Of a DNA stretch of 64,000 bases, positions 30,417-38,572 are shown piece after piece (the first letter of the stretch is position 1; every line of letters starts with the position of its first letter). This stretch comes from a virus: positions 1-64,000 of the IMG/VR virus record IMGVR_UViG_3300037322_000296; one strand, 5' to 3'. The notes beneath the pieces are model-generated. The model did not search any database, had not been told where the DNA came from, and saw nothing but the letters and a program-made list of their open reading frames with translations. A program made the translations under genes and the position numbers.

Positions 30417-30794
30417 TTATTTCAACTTGTCTATAACCTCTTGTAAATCTGCAATAGAACTGCCCGTCAATTGCTTAATTTCTTTAATTATCAATAACAA
30501 GCTTTTCAATTTTAAAGAATCTCGAAGCGCATACCTTTCTTTTCTAATTAACATTCCGTCTATTTCTTCTTCTGTAACCCATATAGCATCTAGCTCGTTT
30601 TTATCAATTAAAATTCCTTCCATTGGGTGTTGCTTGTACATATCCTCTAAAGGCACACGTTTTTTAGGTTTGTTAACTGTTTCTTCAATTAGCAAATTCT
30701 CTAAAAATACGTTAAGTAAAAACTTACGTTTCTTTTTTCTACTACTCAATGTTTTGATGTAATCTAATTGCTCTTCGTTGATTTGTAGTTTCAT
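30417..30794 (-). CDS. Hypothetical basic helical protein at the end of the early operon
   Basis: 125 residues, rich in Lys, Leu and Glu and almost fully helical by eye, with no recognised family. It lies downstream of the left 92-bp terminal element of the cassette array, just as the integrase gene lies downstream of the right copy. It could be the first ordinary gene after the array or an eroded last cassette. Confidence 0.55.
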   Translation of the reverse strand: MKLQINEEQLDYIKTLSSRKKKRKFLLNVFLENLLIEETVNKPKKRVPLEDMYKQHPMEGILIDKNELDAIWVTEEEIDGMLIRKERYALRDSLKLKSLLLIIKEIKQLTGSSIADLQEVIDKLK

Positions 30795-30818
30795 AATTAT
30801 TTGGGTTTTAGTTTTAAT

Positions 30819-30910
30819 ATCTATTTTTTTTAGCGCAATTGGTTAAATTTTTAATTGTTTGGTTATTAGTTATTTAGAAACGTAGGTTCGTATATATACA
30901 AGTTGTAGGT
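30819..30910 (-). repeat. Left copy of the inverted 91-92 bp array-end element
   Basis: Read on the minus strand it starts ACCTACAACTTG and ends AATTGCGC, an A run and TAGAT. It matches 48702-48792 on the plus strand at about 90% (I count about nine differences, mostly around its positions 21-40). It begins with the inverse core of the last cassette of array A. The part matching the -7 box of the other copy is altered here (TACGTTTC instead of TACATTTG). Confidence 0.85.
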
Positions 30911-30920
30911 AATGCTGCGT

Positions 30921-32048
30921 TTATCTTAAATAAGACAATATGTAAGCTATAACATCGATTGTCCAGCCATTACCTAACATTTTGTATCGTTGTGTATCTG
31001 AAACGTGATTTGTATAGTTTTCAGGTACGGTTTGCAATCTTTCACATTCTATTGGTGTTAATCTTCTTATGTTGGTTTTTGTTTGTATTAAATCCATATC
31101 ACTATGATTCCCACCACTATTTCCGCCAGCAGTATAACAACTCGCTTTTTGTTGATTTTTTTTAATATTTCCTTTTTTATCAACTTTTATATAAGTATCG
31201 GCATTTCCCATTTTGTGAACTCTTGCACTTATGCAACTTGATTTATTTTCAGATTGTAATGTTTCAGTTGTATATTTATTGAAAACTTCGTGATTTTTCA
31301 AACATTCTAACATTTTGCCACTCAAAAAATATTTATCAGCAACATCAATTTCTAAAATATCTTTCAATAAAATTCCTTTGTCTTTTGGTTGTGGAATTGT
31401 ACATTCTAAATCGCCAAAAAATCCAATTTGTTCAACTCCAATATTTGTCCAGTACAAACGATTTCTATTTTGAGCAGAAAGCAAAGCACTATTAATTTGG
31501 ATCGGATTAATTCCGATTGCTCTTGTTAATACTTTTTGCCACTTTTCGCCCATTACTACGTTTTCAAGTAAAAAGTAAATGTTTGGATTAGTTTCTCGCA
31601 ATTCGTTTAGTATTCGGATATATTCCCAAAACAAATAAGATTGTCCTTCAAATTCAAAGTTTTGACTTTTCAACTCCAGGTAATGCTCGATTGATAAAAT
31701 TTCAAGTTCACATTTTGTTGCCATTCCTTTTCTTTTTCCAGCAAACGAAAAACTTTGACAAGGCGAACCTCCAGCAAGTATGTGTACAAATCCTAAATCT
31801 TTACCTTTTACGTTTCTTACATCGCCAATTTGTATCGTATTTGGAAAATTAGCCATTGTAACTTGTATTGGATATTTTTCTATTTCAGAAGCGTAATATT
31901 TTGTTGGTGTTTTACTAATTTTATTTAACGCTAATTGAAAGCAACTCATTCCATCGAACAAAGAAACTGCTACAAAATCCGCACTACCTACAACACGTGT
32001 TTTGCAAGATTGTGAATCCTGTGGTTTAATAATATTTTCGTTTCGCAT
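30921..32048 (-). CDS. DNA (cytosine-5) methyltransferase, cassette A6
   Basis: 375 residues with all main C5-methylase motifs: SLFDGMSCFQLAL (motif I), GGSPCQSFSFAGKRKG (IV, catalytic Cys), LLENVVMG (VI), QNRNRLYW (VIII), RLTPIECERLQTVPENY (IX) and MLGNGWTIDVIAYIL (X). It methylates cytosine in an unknown recognition sequence. The first 21 residues (MRNENIIKP...SCKTRVVG) are encoded by the upstream recombination site. Motif I begins only about 10 residues after the cassette core, and no own ATG precedes it. No cognate restriction enzyme gene is nearby. Confidence 0.9.
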   Translation of the reverse strand: MRNENIIKPQDSQSCKTRVVGSADFVAVSLFDGMSCFQLALNKISKTPTKYYASEIEKYPIQVTMANFPNTIQIGDVRNVKGKDLGFVHILAGGSPCQSFSFAGKRKGMATKCELEILSIEHYLELKSQNFEFEGQSYLFWEYIRILNELRETNPNIYFLLENVVMGEKWQKVLTRAIGINPIQINSALLSAQNRNRLYWTNIGVEQIGFFGDLECTIPQPKDKGILLKDILEIDVADKYFLSGKMLECLKNHEVFNKYTTETLQSENKSSCISARVHKMGNADTYIKVDKKGNIKKNQQKASCYTAGGNSGGNHSDMDLIQTKTNIRRLTPIECERLQTVPENYTNHVSDTQRYKMLGNGWTIDVIAYILSYLR

Positions 32049-32118
32049 TGTAATTTATTTTAAGTTGAAATTTTACTGTTACGAAGTTCACAACCTCGCA
32101 AAGCACCAAACGTTAGGC
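31986..32118 (-). other. attC-like recombination site between cassettes A5 and A6
   Basis: 133 bp. Inverse core GCCTAAC at 32112-32118 (minus strand) and core GTTGTAGGT at 31986-31994. Inner arms are near-complementary: GTGCTTTGCGAGGTTGTG on the left against the reverse complement GTGTTTTGCAAGATTGTG on the right, 15 of 18 matching. The start codon of A6 lies inside the site, 54 bases before the core. Confidence 0.75.
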
Positions 32119-32124
32119 GTAATG

Positions 32125-33078
32125 CTAAGACAACCCTCCGAAGATATGAGCAATCGTATCAACATTCCATCCATTTCCTATCATTTTTCTAATTTGGTTA
32201 TCACTTGCCACACCATCAAAGTAAGTTTCAGGCACGGTTTGTAATCTGCAATATTCTTTGATTGAGTAATAGCGGAAAGGTAAATTGTTTTTGAATGCGT
32301 TAGGGTGTCGTCCTATTGGCATTGTGGTTAAAACATTGTCTTTTGCTACTGTGGTTAAACAGTTGCTTTTATCTCGGTTTGTGGCTCTCACTTCAAGGCA
32401 TTGCGTTATTGGTATTTCTTTGTTGTAATCCTCTCGTTTACCTTTATCGTTCAATCTTCTACCCAAAATAGTAGCCTTATTCAATCTTCGTCCTCTTATT
32501 GGACTTGGACCAATCATCCCAGTATCTTCTAAAATATCAATCAATTTTATTTGTTTGTCGGTTGGTTGTTCAATTGTAAAGTTTGCCCAATACAATCGTT
32601 CTCTATTTTGGGCTGATACCAAAGCACTATTTATCCTTACAGGTTCTACCCCTAAGTGTTCGGTTATCACTTGTTCAAATTCCTTTTTCATAACCACATT
32701 TTCCAAAAGCCAATATTTCGGTTTACATTCCTTAATCAGTCTTACAAATTCAAAAAATAATTTGCTTCGTGGGTCATCAAAATTCAATTGCTTCCCGCTA
32801 AAACTAAATCCTTGGCAAGGGCTTCCACCTATCAATAAATCTACTTTCGGTAAATCCGTGCCTTTAATATCGGTAACACTTCCAAGTTGTATCGTATTAG
32901 GGTAATTGTGTTGTGTTACTTTTATGGCGTGTTTATCAATCTCCGAAGCATAATATTTGCCATAGGAAATGGATACTCTGTTGAGTGCAATTTGTCCGCA
33001 ACTCATACCATCGAATAACGAAAGCACTGCACCTAACACGGGTTTGGCAAAATTGCCGTTTTGTTCTTCTATCAACAT
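32125..33078 (-). CDS. DNA (cytosine-5) methyltransferase, cassette A5
   Basis: 317 residues, a second C5-methylase similar to its neighbour but clearly different. Motifs: LSLFDGMSCGQIALNR (I), GGSPCQGFSFSGK (IV), WLLENVVM (VI), QNRERLYWAN (VIII), CRLQTVPETYFDG (IX), MIGNGWNVDTIAHIF (X). The variable target-recognition part (about 190-255) is short and basic. The N-terminal 16 residues come from the upstream recombination site. Phage-borne solitary methylases usually protect against host restriction. Confidence 0.9.
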   Translation of the reverse strand: MLIEEQNGNFAKPVLGAVLSLFDGMSCGQIALNRVSISYGKYYASEIDKHAIKVTQHNYPNTIQLGSVTDIKGTDLPKVDLLIGGSPCQGFSFSGKQLNFDDPRSKLFFEFVRLIKECKPKYWLLENVVMKKEFEQVITEHLGVEPVRINSALVSAQNRERLYWANFTIEQPTDKQIKLIDILEDTGMIGPSPIRGRRLNKATILGRRLNDKGKREDYNKEIPITQCLEVRATNRDKSNCLTTVAKDNVLTTMPIGRHPNAFKNNLPFRYYSIKEYCRLQTVPETYFDGVASDNQIRKMIGNGWNVDTIAHIFGGLS

Positions 33079-33158
33079 TCGTTCTTAATTATTAAGTTTT
33101 GTATTTCAATTGAGCTTTCGGTTCGGCAACTTCGCCAAGCCCGAAACCGTTATGCCTC
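33031..33158 (-). other. attC-like recombination site between cassettes A4 and A5
   Basis: 128 bp. Inverse core GAGGCATAAC at 33149-33158 and core GTTAGGT at 33031-33037 (minus strand). Arms CGGGCTTGGCGAAGTTGCCG and the reverse complement of the right arm, CGGGTTTGGCAAAATTGCCG, agree at 17 of 20 positions. The A5 start codon is 41 bases before the core. Confidence 0.75.
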
Positions 33159-33161
33159 ATT

Positions 33162-34130
33162 TTAGGAGGACTTACAGAAACAATCAGTTTCAAATTCAAA
33201 TAACTCTTGTTGTTGTTTTGAAAGTTCGTGTAAATCTTCCGCTTTTGTGAATGGTCTTTGTGCCATTTCTACAAGTTCCTCAATACTTTTATTTGTTCTT
33301 AAATCAAATCTCGGTACATCTTCAAAAGCATAAGTTTCTTCCATTCTTTGCCACCATTCCGCAATACTTGGATTATCTTTTATAATTGTTAATCGCTTTT
33401 TTAATGACTTTTTAAAGCATAAATCACAATTTCCCTCGTAATCTTTTAAACCTAAATCAAAACTTTGTTTTTCCCAAAACTCACGAACCATTCTTTGATT
33501 CATTGGCAATTCATCGCACAAAGGGTAAATTATATTTTCTTCTTTAGCGTGTATTGATTTTCGGTGCGCCTCGTCTGCTCTAATGCCTATTGCACGAATT
33601 ATATTCATATTTTTAAAATTATCTCTTAAATATGCGTCAATAGGCCTTTGTTTTAACTCTCTTGTGCAATTTGAAGCCATGTTGTTTGGTAATGGGTATT
33701 TTTTAAGCATTGCTTCAAATGGTTCTCCGTTTCTTGATGCAGTTTCAAAATTTACTATTGTGTATGTCGTACCTGTTTTAAAAAACCTTACGTCTCTATC
33801 AAATTCTCTTAAACCAATAGCGTAATTTTCTCCAAGCATTTCTTTAAAGTCTTCCAGTCCATTTATATCGCATTTCATTCTTCCGAATCCTGGATAAACA
33901 AAATCGTAATTAACGCTTGCTTCAAGCCATATTAAATTTAATCCAAACTCTTTATCACATTTATCGGCAAAAATTAAACTCTTTTCTAATTCTCTACCTG
34001 TATTTAAAAACACATAAATAACGTTTGGATATTTATGTGGATTTTCTTTTAAATGCTTTGCTAAAATTGCAGATGTTCTACCACTTGAAAACATACATAC
34101 ATACAATTTATTATTCAATGATTTTTCCAT
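33162..34130 (-). CDS. PAPS-reductase-like adenine-nucleotide/sulfur-transfer protein, cassette A4
   Basis: 322 residues of the phosphoadenosine phosphosulfate reductase/ATP pyrophosphatase superfamily. MFSSGRTSAILAKHL at residues 13-27 is the PP-loop. NCTRELKQRPIDAYL near residue 152, RADEAHRKS, and clustered Cys residues (GNCDLCFKK) that could bind an Fe-S cluster follow. Relatives include CysH and the phosphorothioation protein DndC. Here the partners needed for Dnd modification are not visible, so a phage-specific role in DNA modification or sulfur handling is only inferred. Confidence 0.75.
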   Translation of the reverse strand: MEKSLNNKLYVCMFSSGRTSAILAKHLKENPHKYPNVIYVFLNTGRELEKSLIFADKCDKEFGLNLIWLEASVNYDFVYPGFGRMKCDINGLEDFKEMLGENYAIGLREFDRDVRFFKTGTTYTIVNFETASRNGEPFEAMLKKYPLPNNMASNCTRELKQRPIDAYLRDNFKNMNIIRAIGIRADEAHRKSIHAKEENIIYPLCDELPMNQRMVREFWEKQSFDLGLKDYEGNCDLCFKKSLKKRLTIIKDNPSIAEWWQRMEETYAFEDVPRFDLRTNKSIEELVEMAQRPFTKAEDLHELSKQQQELFEFETDCFCKSS

Positions 34131-34281
34131 AAGTATCTATTTCAAATTTTAATTCAAATTCACATTTTATTCCAAAATTTTGAGTGGAACAAGGATATTT
34201 AGATTTACAAACATTACAATAAAAACGAGGCATAACATCGGTTTGCACGCATTGCTCGTTTTCGTTTATATCGTTTTTCAT
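34111..34281 (-). CDS. Leader-encoded small Cys-rich protein opening cassette A4
   Basis: 56 residues. The first 15 (MKNDINENEQCVQTD) lie in the upstream recombination site and the rest in the cassette. YCNVCKSKYPC gives a zinc-ribbon-like half site. Its last 20 bases overlap the start of the PAPS-reductase-like gene, which suggests translational coupling: the site supplies the start codon, and ribosomes then restart at the enzyme gene. Confidence 0.5.
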   Translation of the reverse strand: MKNDINENEQCVQTDVMPRFYCNVCKSKYPCSTQNFGIKCEFELKFEIDTYGKIIE

Positions 34282-34355
34282 TTACTTTTAGTTTTTAATA
34301 ATTAAAATTCGTTTTCATAAGTCGCAACGACGTGCAAGCCGCAGCCGTTAGCAAA
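34227..34355 (-). other. attC-like recombination site between cassettes A3 and A4
   Basis: 129 bp. Inverse core TTTGCTAAC at 34347-34355 and core GTTATGCCTC at 34227-34236 (minus strand). Left arm GGCTTGCACG faces CGTGCAAACC on the right. The left half is nearly identical to that of the next site upstream. Confidence 0.75.
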
Positions 34356-34359
34356 CAAC

Positions 34360-34809
34360 TTAGTTTGATTCTGCCAATAGTTCAGGATTTTCAAAAATGT
34401 TTCCAATTACATTACAAACTAGATTAATGCAGTTAATTCTAAAAGTCATTTCTTGTTGATTGTATTTGGGTAGTTTATTATTATAAACAAAATTACATAC
34501 GAACATTCCTTCTTTAAACCTCATTATTCCTTGAGCATTAAATCCATTATGTAAAATATCTCCTTCGTAAATATCAATGCCGTTTTTATCTTTTAATCCT
34601 GTAAACTGCATTATGTTTATTTCTCTTGAAAATTGGTCATTTAAAGGTGCATATTCTGAAAAAGCAAAGTCACTACCATAAAGCATTTTTGGTTCAGAAC
34701 AACCAGTAAGATGTTCGTCAAAAACCCTAAAAAATCTAAATTTGAAAAGTCGATTTGCTAACAACGGTTTGAACGCATTGCTTAAATCTGTGGAATTACT
34801 TTTTTTCAT
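34360..34809 (-). CDS. YopX-family protein, cassette A3
   Basis: 149 residues. FRFFRVFDEHLTGC near the start, INIMQFTGLKDKNGIDIYEGDIL in the middle and NVIGNIFENPELL at the end are the landmarks of the YopX family, common in phages of Gram-positive bacteria and Bacteroidota. Function unknown, though the family travels with phage early genes. The first 16-18 residues are supplied by the recombination site; the family normally begins near the FRVFD segment. Confidence 0.8.
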   Translation of the reverse strand: MKKSNSTDLSNAFKPLLANRLFKFRFFRVFDEHLTGCSEPKMLYGSDFAFSEYAPLNDQFSREINIMQFTGLKDKNGIDIYEGDILHNGFNAQGIMRFKEGMFVCNFVYNNKLPKYNQQEMTFRINCINLVCNVIGNIFENPELLAESN

Positions 34810-34884
34810 GTTCGTTTGTTTTTAATTATTAAATTTTGTTTTCATAAGCAAGCAACGACGTGCAAGCCGCAGCCGTTACAAGAC
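34754..34884 (-). other. attC-like recombination site between cassettes A2 and A3
   Basis: 131 bp. Inverse core GTCTTGTAAC at 34875-34884, core GTTAGCAAA at 34754-34762 (minus strand). Arms CGGCTTGCACGTCGTTGCTT and the reverse complement of the right arm, CGGTTTGAACGCATTGCTT, align with few differences and one extra base. The A3 start codon is 47 bases before the core. Confidence 0.75.
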
Positions 34885-34887
34885 AGT

Positions 34888-35370
34888 TTAGGACAACTGA
34901 ATAAAACGACCTTTTATGTTGCAGTTCTTTAATATTTCAGCATTGTTTTTTCCGTATGCTATTAATACACTTGGTGCGCCAGCCGAAGATCCTTTTACTC
35001 CTGTAACATGGTAAAAACTTAATCGACCTTTTATAAACAATATCGCATCAGCTTTTTCCCAAACGCACTTAAAAAACATTTTAGTTTCAGTTCTTGCAAA
35101 AGTCAAAGCAATACAATTTCCATGCATTGCAGCTTTTTCTAAAAAATGTTCAGCATATTTTCCATAAGGTGGATTACACCAAACCCTACCAAACCAATTT
35201 TGCATTAATCCGTTATCATTTATATTGAAATGATTTGTCGCAGTATCCCATGGTCTATTTATCGGAGAACAAGGATCTAAGTCAAAATCCCCCAATGATT
35301 TTATTAGTTCTGGAGGCGTTAACCATTCGTCTTTTCCTGTTGCTGTATTTCCTTCAAAAGTTACATTCAT
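34888..35370 (-). CDS. Phage DNA N6-adenine methyltransferase (Dam-like), cassette A2
   Basis: 160 residues from the ATG at 35370. A GTG at 35403 would add 11 residues crossing the cassette core. KDEWLTPPELI followed by LDPCSPINRPW (SAM site) and VWCNPPYGKYAEHFLEKA (catalytic NPPY) define the phage N6-adenine methylase family that methylates adenine in short sites. The family size (about 160-190) fits. It is one of four DNA methylases in the cassettes. Confidence 0.85.
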   Translation of the reverse strand: MNVTFEGNTATGKDEWLTPPELIKSLGDFDLDPCSPINRPWDTATNHFNINDNGLMQNWFGRVWCNPPYGKYAEHFLEKAAMHGNCIALTFARTETKMFFKCVWEKADAILFIKGRLSFYHVTGVKGSSAGAPSVLIAYGKNNAEILKNCNIKGRFIQLS

Positions 35371-35391
35371 AATTTGTGTGAATAAAAAACC

Positions 35392-35528
35392 GTCTTGTAA
35401 CACTCGTTTTGTGCTATTACGGCAGTTGTGGTTAATTCATATTTGTTTTGCACGTAGGCGTTTATTTTTAATTGAAAATCTAGTTTTCGCTAATCCGTAA
35501 CAGACACAAAGCGAGGGAACGTTAGTGG
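35392..35528 (-). other. attC-like recombination site between cassettes A1 and A2
   Basis: 137 bp. Inverse core CCACTAAC at 35521-35528 (sharing the A1 stop codon) and core GTTACAAGAC at 35392-35401. Arms CTCGCTTTGTGTCTGTTACGG and, from the right, CTCGTTTTGTGC then TATTACGG are close matches. The in-frame ATG in this site meets an immediate stop, so the site supplies no long leader. Confidence 0.75.
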
Positions 35529-35959
35529 TCAGTTAAAGAACTAATCTGCAATTCTTCACTATTCCGAAAAAAGAATATATTTTGCAAGTGGTGTAGCCCT
35601 TTGATTTCAACTCTTGAAACGTATTCAATCCATAGTCCATTGATGAAATTAATTTGCATTCCAAATAAATTAAAACTTGGAAAATCTTTTAAATCTAACT
35701 TTACAGCATTTAATTTTAAAAGCAATTCTTCTGAAATTGGTATCGATTCAAATTCAGAGTGTTCGGTATAATCAAACGTAATTTCATCAATGTATAAGTA
35801 TTCAGAATCTACACCAGTAACTGTACTATATTTTCTTTCTCCGTAAATTAATTTTACAATATTTCCAATACGTATTTCGGTTGGTAAAATAGCCGAACCG
35901 CTGACAGCATTTTGGCAAGATTGCTGATTTTGTGGTTCATTAATGTTTTCGTTTAACAC
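35522..35959 (-). CDS. Phage protein of the LRIGN family, cassette A1
   Basis: 145 residues, starting at GTG. After a site-encoded leader (about 21 residues, including QQSCQNAVSG), the body starts EIRIGNIVKLIYG and continues through IPISEELLLKLNAV to HHLQNIFFFRNSEEL. This is the pattern of a widespread Bacteroidota phage protein of unknown function. A paralogue is at 38550-38936 outside the array. This suggests that an ordinary early gene was captured as a cassette, or the reverse. Confidence 0.7.
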   Translation of the reverse strand: MLNENINEPQNQQSCQNAVSGSAILPTEIRIGNIVKLIYGERKYSTVTGVDSEYLYIDEITFDYTEHSEFESIPISEELLLKLNAVKLDLKDFPSFNLFGMQINFINGLWIEYVSRVEIKGLHHLQNIFFFRNSEELQISSLTDH

Positions 35960-35975
35960 AATAAGTAATTTTAAA
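35898..35975 (-). other. Degenerate right half of an attC-like site at the start of array A
   Basis: The core position reads GTCAGCGG at 35898-35905 (minus strand). The adjoining 65 bases closely follow the right half of the A5/A6 site (shared GGCAAGATTG-like and TTTTCGTTT stretches). The left half is missing where the antirepressor gene begins, so this is probably the array boundary. Confidence 0.55.
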
Positions 35976-35978
35976 TTT

Positions 35979-36701
35979 TTATTTATTAACTTTTATTTTA
36001 TCGGCAAAGTATATTTGACCTTTGCCTGTAATTTTGGTAGTTTTAGTTGTAAATGTTTCTAAGCCACTTCCAATAGTCCTAGTTACCACTTCAAATAGTC
36101 CAGAAGCAACATGGTTTTGATATGGTTCATTATCTTTGTTTAAGTATTTTTTATCTCTAAACCATTCAAAAACTCTATTTTGACCTATTTCAAAACCGCT
36201 ATCACATAAATCCTTAGCAAATTGACGAACTAATATTGAGTTTGAACTGCCAATGACACTTTCTGCAAAAATAACCTTAGATTTATCCTGTTCTATCTTA
36301 TCAGTCGCTTCTAGTAATAAATTAGATACTCTAATGTTCTCAACCAACAATACTCTTTCTGAATCAATTACTTCCAGATGTGTTCTTGGTCTTAGGACTG
36401 CTTTTTCACAAGCGATAAAATATCTTCTAACTTCTTTTCCTTTTGGAACTTTAGAAAGCATCGCTAATTCCTTAGCGCAATCAATAGTTAATGCATAGTC
36501 AATTCTATTAGTGCCTCCAATTCCGTTATCGTGGTTAACGTATGCCTTAATCGCCTGATAATCAATGTTCTCATCAAATTGAACTTTATTATCATCAAAC
36601 CATTGTGTAAAGTGATTTTTAATATCAAGAGCTTCGTAAAGATTTCTTGCGGAAACAACTTGTTCTCCGTTTCTTTCTGTAATTTTTATTAATTGTTCCA
36701 T
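35979..36701 (-). CDS. AntA/AntB-type antirepressor with KilA-C-like C-terminus
   Basis: 240 residues. Residues 1-95 (VSARNLYEALDIKNHFTQWF...AYVNHDNGIGGTNRIDYALTIDCAKELAMLSKVPKGKEVRRYFI) are the AntA/AntB domain. Residues about 145-235 (LVRQFAKDLCDSGFEIGQNRVFEWFRDKKYLN) match the KilAC domain. Such proteins counter phage repressors and promote the lytic switch. It lies two bases after the small HTH gene, with which it shares a repeat-controlled promoter. Confidence 0.85.
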   Translation of the reverse strand: MEQLIKITERNGEQVVSARNLYEALDIKNHFTQWFDDNKVQFDENIDYQAIKAYVNHDNGIGGTNRIDYALTIDCAKELAMLSKVPKGKEVRRYFIACEKAVLRPRTHLEVIDSERVLLVENIRVSNLLLEATDKIEQDKSKVIFAESVIGSSNSILVRQFAKDLCDSGFEIGQNRVFEWFRDKKYLNKDNEPYQNHVASGLFEVVTRTIGSGLETFTTKTTKITGKGQIYFADKIKVNK

Positions 36702-36702
36702 T

Positions 36703-36900
36703 TTAAAAAGGTAATTTTTTAATTATTTTTTTAATTTCAGATAGCTCCCAATTATGAAGCTTTAATCTTCTCTCTAAGGTAGGTCTTGTGAATCCAATAA
36801 TACCACAAATTTGGCCCTTTGTTAACGTTCCAACCCAATTTAATACACCGTAAGAAACCAACTTTTTGTTAACTATTAATTTTTTCAAACCTTCATCCAT
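36703..36900 (-). CDS. Small HTH DNA-binding protein upstream of the antirepressor
   Basis: 65 residues. LTKGQICGIIGFTRPTLERRLKLHNW fits a helix-turn-helix of the kind that precedes antirepressor genes. The promoter in front of it carries three 11-bp repeats, so autoregulation by this protein is plausible. Confidence 0.65.
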   Translation of the reverse strand: MDEGLKKLIVNKKLVSYGVLNWVGTLTKGQICGIIGFTRPTLERRLKLHNWELSEIKKIIKKLPF

Positions 36901-36915
36901 ATCTAAATATTTTTA

Positions 36916-36950
36916 CAAATATATTAAAAATATATTAAAAATATATTAAT
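36916..36950 (-). promoter_or_regulatory. Promoter overlapped by three 11-bp tandem repeats
   Basis: On the minus strand TATATTTG lies at 36916-36923. Three direct copies of AAATATATTAA occupy 36918-36950, one helical turn apart, covering the -7 to -33 region. This is the usual layout of an operator bound side by side by a small regulator. Confidence 0.6.
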
Positions 36951-37086
36951 TACAAAGTTTTTGATTAAAAAAATAATTTCTATGCTATTTTTATGGTAAA
37001 CTCACATCTTGGATTTTCTTTATCAATAAACTTTCTTGCATGTATTAAAGAGCAATTATTATCGTTTTTAATAACCTTTAATTTGG

Positions 37087-38130
37087 TTATTTTTTATATA
37101 ACTTGTAATAATGCTTTCTACATAATTCTTTTGAGTGATTTTTATTTTCACAACCATCAACAGAACACTTTATTACTGAACTTAAATATTCATCTGAATC
37201 TAAAATACCCCAGTTAGGGATAAAAGAAGATGCTTTCTTAATCTCATTATATCTTTTTTTATCTATTAAAGACATTTTTTCGTTTGGATAATATTTTGCA
37301 AATCTTTTTAATTTAGTTTTTGATTTATCATCCATCCAACCTTTAATTTCTATCCAAAATTGAGATCCATCAATATTTGTTATTAATAAATCAGGTTTAT
37401 AACTTCTAACACCTCTTTTTATTAATTCAAACCAAAATGTTTTAGGTTCATATTCCCATTCCTTTATTTCATTTTTAGTTTTTAAAAACTCATAATAAGC
37501 TATGATGTTAGCTTCCCAAGAAGACCTAACAAAAACAGTTTTACCACCAATAGTTATTGTTCCTTGTTTTGCTCTAGAATAATTACTAGATAACACTCCA
37601 TTTGCTCTATTTTTACTCATTATGTTAGATTGGTTTTGTTTATGTTCTTCTGAATTAAAAAAGTGATTTTTATTTTCCCATGCTTTTTTAGTTGATTCTG
37701 AAATCTTTTTTTTAGTTTCTTGACTATGTTTACCTCCTAAAAATCCTTTTGGATGCCCTTTTTCTTTTAACCTTTGTTTTGTTTTTTTTGATAAATTATC
37801 TTTAGCTTTATCTGGTATTTTTGAATTTCTATTTGTTAACCCTAATTTTTTAGCTTTTCTACTAATGAAAGGGATTGTTCTATTCATAATTAAAGCTAAT
37901 TCTTTTAAGTTCCAATCATCTTTGTATTTTTCATAATTTTCTATCAAAAATTTTTCATCTTCTTCTGTGAAATAATTTATTTTTTTACATAAATTATGTT
38001 TGCTTAAAACAAAATGTATATATTGACCTGTAAGGTTAAAGAAATGACCAACCTTCCATACGTTTTTTAATTCAATATATTTTTTATTTATTTCAGACAA
38101 ATGTATTCCTTTATAAAAAATATCTTCCAT
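37087..38130 (-). CDS. Homing-endonuclease-like protein with NUMOD3 and PD-(D/E)XK-type domain
   Basis: 347 residues from the ATG at 38130. The upstream ATG at 38154 is rejected because a promoter box (38141-38148) lies inside it. Residues about 25-110 are HTH-like. GHPKGFLGGKHSQETKKKISESTKKAW near 125 is NUMOD3. Residues about 200-285 (VRSSWEANIIAYYEF...YKPDLLI...FWIEIKGW) form a PD-(D/E)XK nuclease core. SVDGCENKNHSKELCRKHYYK is a C-terminal zinc module. It probably inserted itself in this operon. Confidence 0.75.
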   Translation of the reverse strand: MEDIFYKGIHLSEINKKYIELKNVWKVGHFFNLTGQYIHFVLSKHNLCKKINYFTEEDEKFLIENYEKYKDDWNLKELALIMNRTIPFISRKAKKLGLTNRNSKIPDKAKDNLSKKTKQRLKEKGHPKGFLGGKHSQETKKKISESTKKAWENKNHFFNSEEHKQNQSNIMSKNRANGVLSSNYSRAKQGTITIGGKTVFVRSSWEANIIAYYEFLKTKNEIKEWEYEPKTFWFELIKRGVRSYKPDLLITNIDGSQFWIEIKGWMDDKSKTKLKRFAKYYPNEKMSLIDKKRYNEIKKASSFIPNWGILDSDEYLSSVIKCSVDGCENKNHSKELCRKHYYKLYKK

Positions 38131-38140
38131 TTTTTTTTGA

Positions 38141-38148
38141 CAAAGATA
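38141..38148 (-). promoter_or_regulatory. -7 box of the homing endonuclease
   Basis: TATCTTTG on the minus strand, 10 bases before the chosen start codon, giving this selfish gene its own promoter as also seen for the HNH gene at 763. Confidence 0.5.
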
Positions 38149-38200
38149 ATACATTTAAGAGTATAGAACAAAGTATTTTTGCTGATAATTCCATTTATTT

Positions 38201-38572
38201 TTAGTTTAAATATCCTAATTCTCTTGCTTCTTTTGGGTTATCGTGAATCCAAAGATGTCCTTCTCTGCTAACAGCTAGCCAAGTTTCTGTGTCTAAGTAA
38301 TACTTGGCTCTATCTTTTCCTGAAAATTTGTGATGAACTTCTGTTGTTTGCCATTTTGTAATAGAGCAAATCTTATTTTCTGGCTTATTTAAAAATTCTA
38401 ATCGTAATTTTTTATACTCAGCATCTTCTATTTTTCTTTTATCTGATACTTTTTTAATTCTACTAGGTACTTTTGCCTTTTTATTATTTAAAGCCTTAGA
38501 ATCGCACTTTATTTGACAAATTTTAGATGTTTCAGAGTAAGGGCAGTCTTTACAATTCATTTTCTTTATCAC
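38201..38572 (-). CDS. HNH-like protein with two Cys pairs
   Basis: 123 residues. N-terminal CKDCPYSETSKICQIKC could bind zinc. The C-terminal half, TEVHHKFSGKDRAKYYLDTETWLAVSREGHLWIHDNPKEARELGY, has the His-His and the distal His of HNH-fold nucleases seen in phage early operons. It overlaps the upstream gene by 23 bases. A recombination/resolution role is possible but not shown. Confidence 0.6.
   Translation of the reverse strand: MIKKMNCKDCPYSETSKICQIKCDSKALNNKKAKVPSRIKKVSDKRKIEDAEYKKLRLEFLNKPENKICSITKWQTTEVHHKFSGKDRAKYYLDTETWLAVSREGHLWIHDNPKEARELGYLN

Noticed and set aside
30921-33078. Restriction-modification systems
   Set aside because: Two cytosine methylases are present, but neighbouring genes show no restriction nuclease features.
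36918-36950. CRISPR array
   Set aside because: Three tandem 11-base repeats without spacers; operator-like. No CRISPR array was seen elsewhere in the window.
36950-37217. Plus-strand frames opposite the homing endonuclease
   Set aside because: Leu/Phe/Asn-rich complements of Lys-rich coding sequence with no context.
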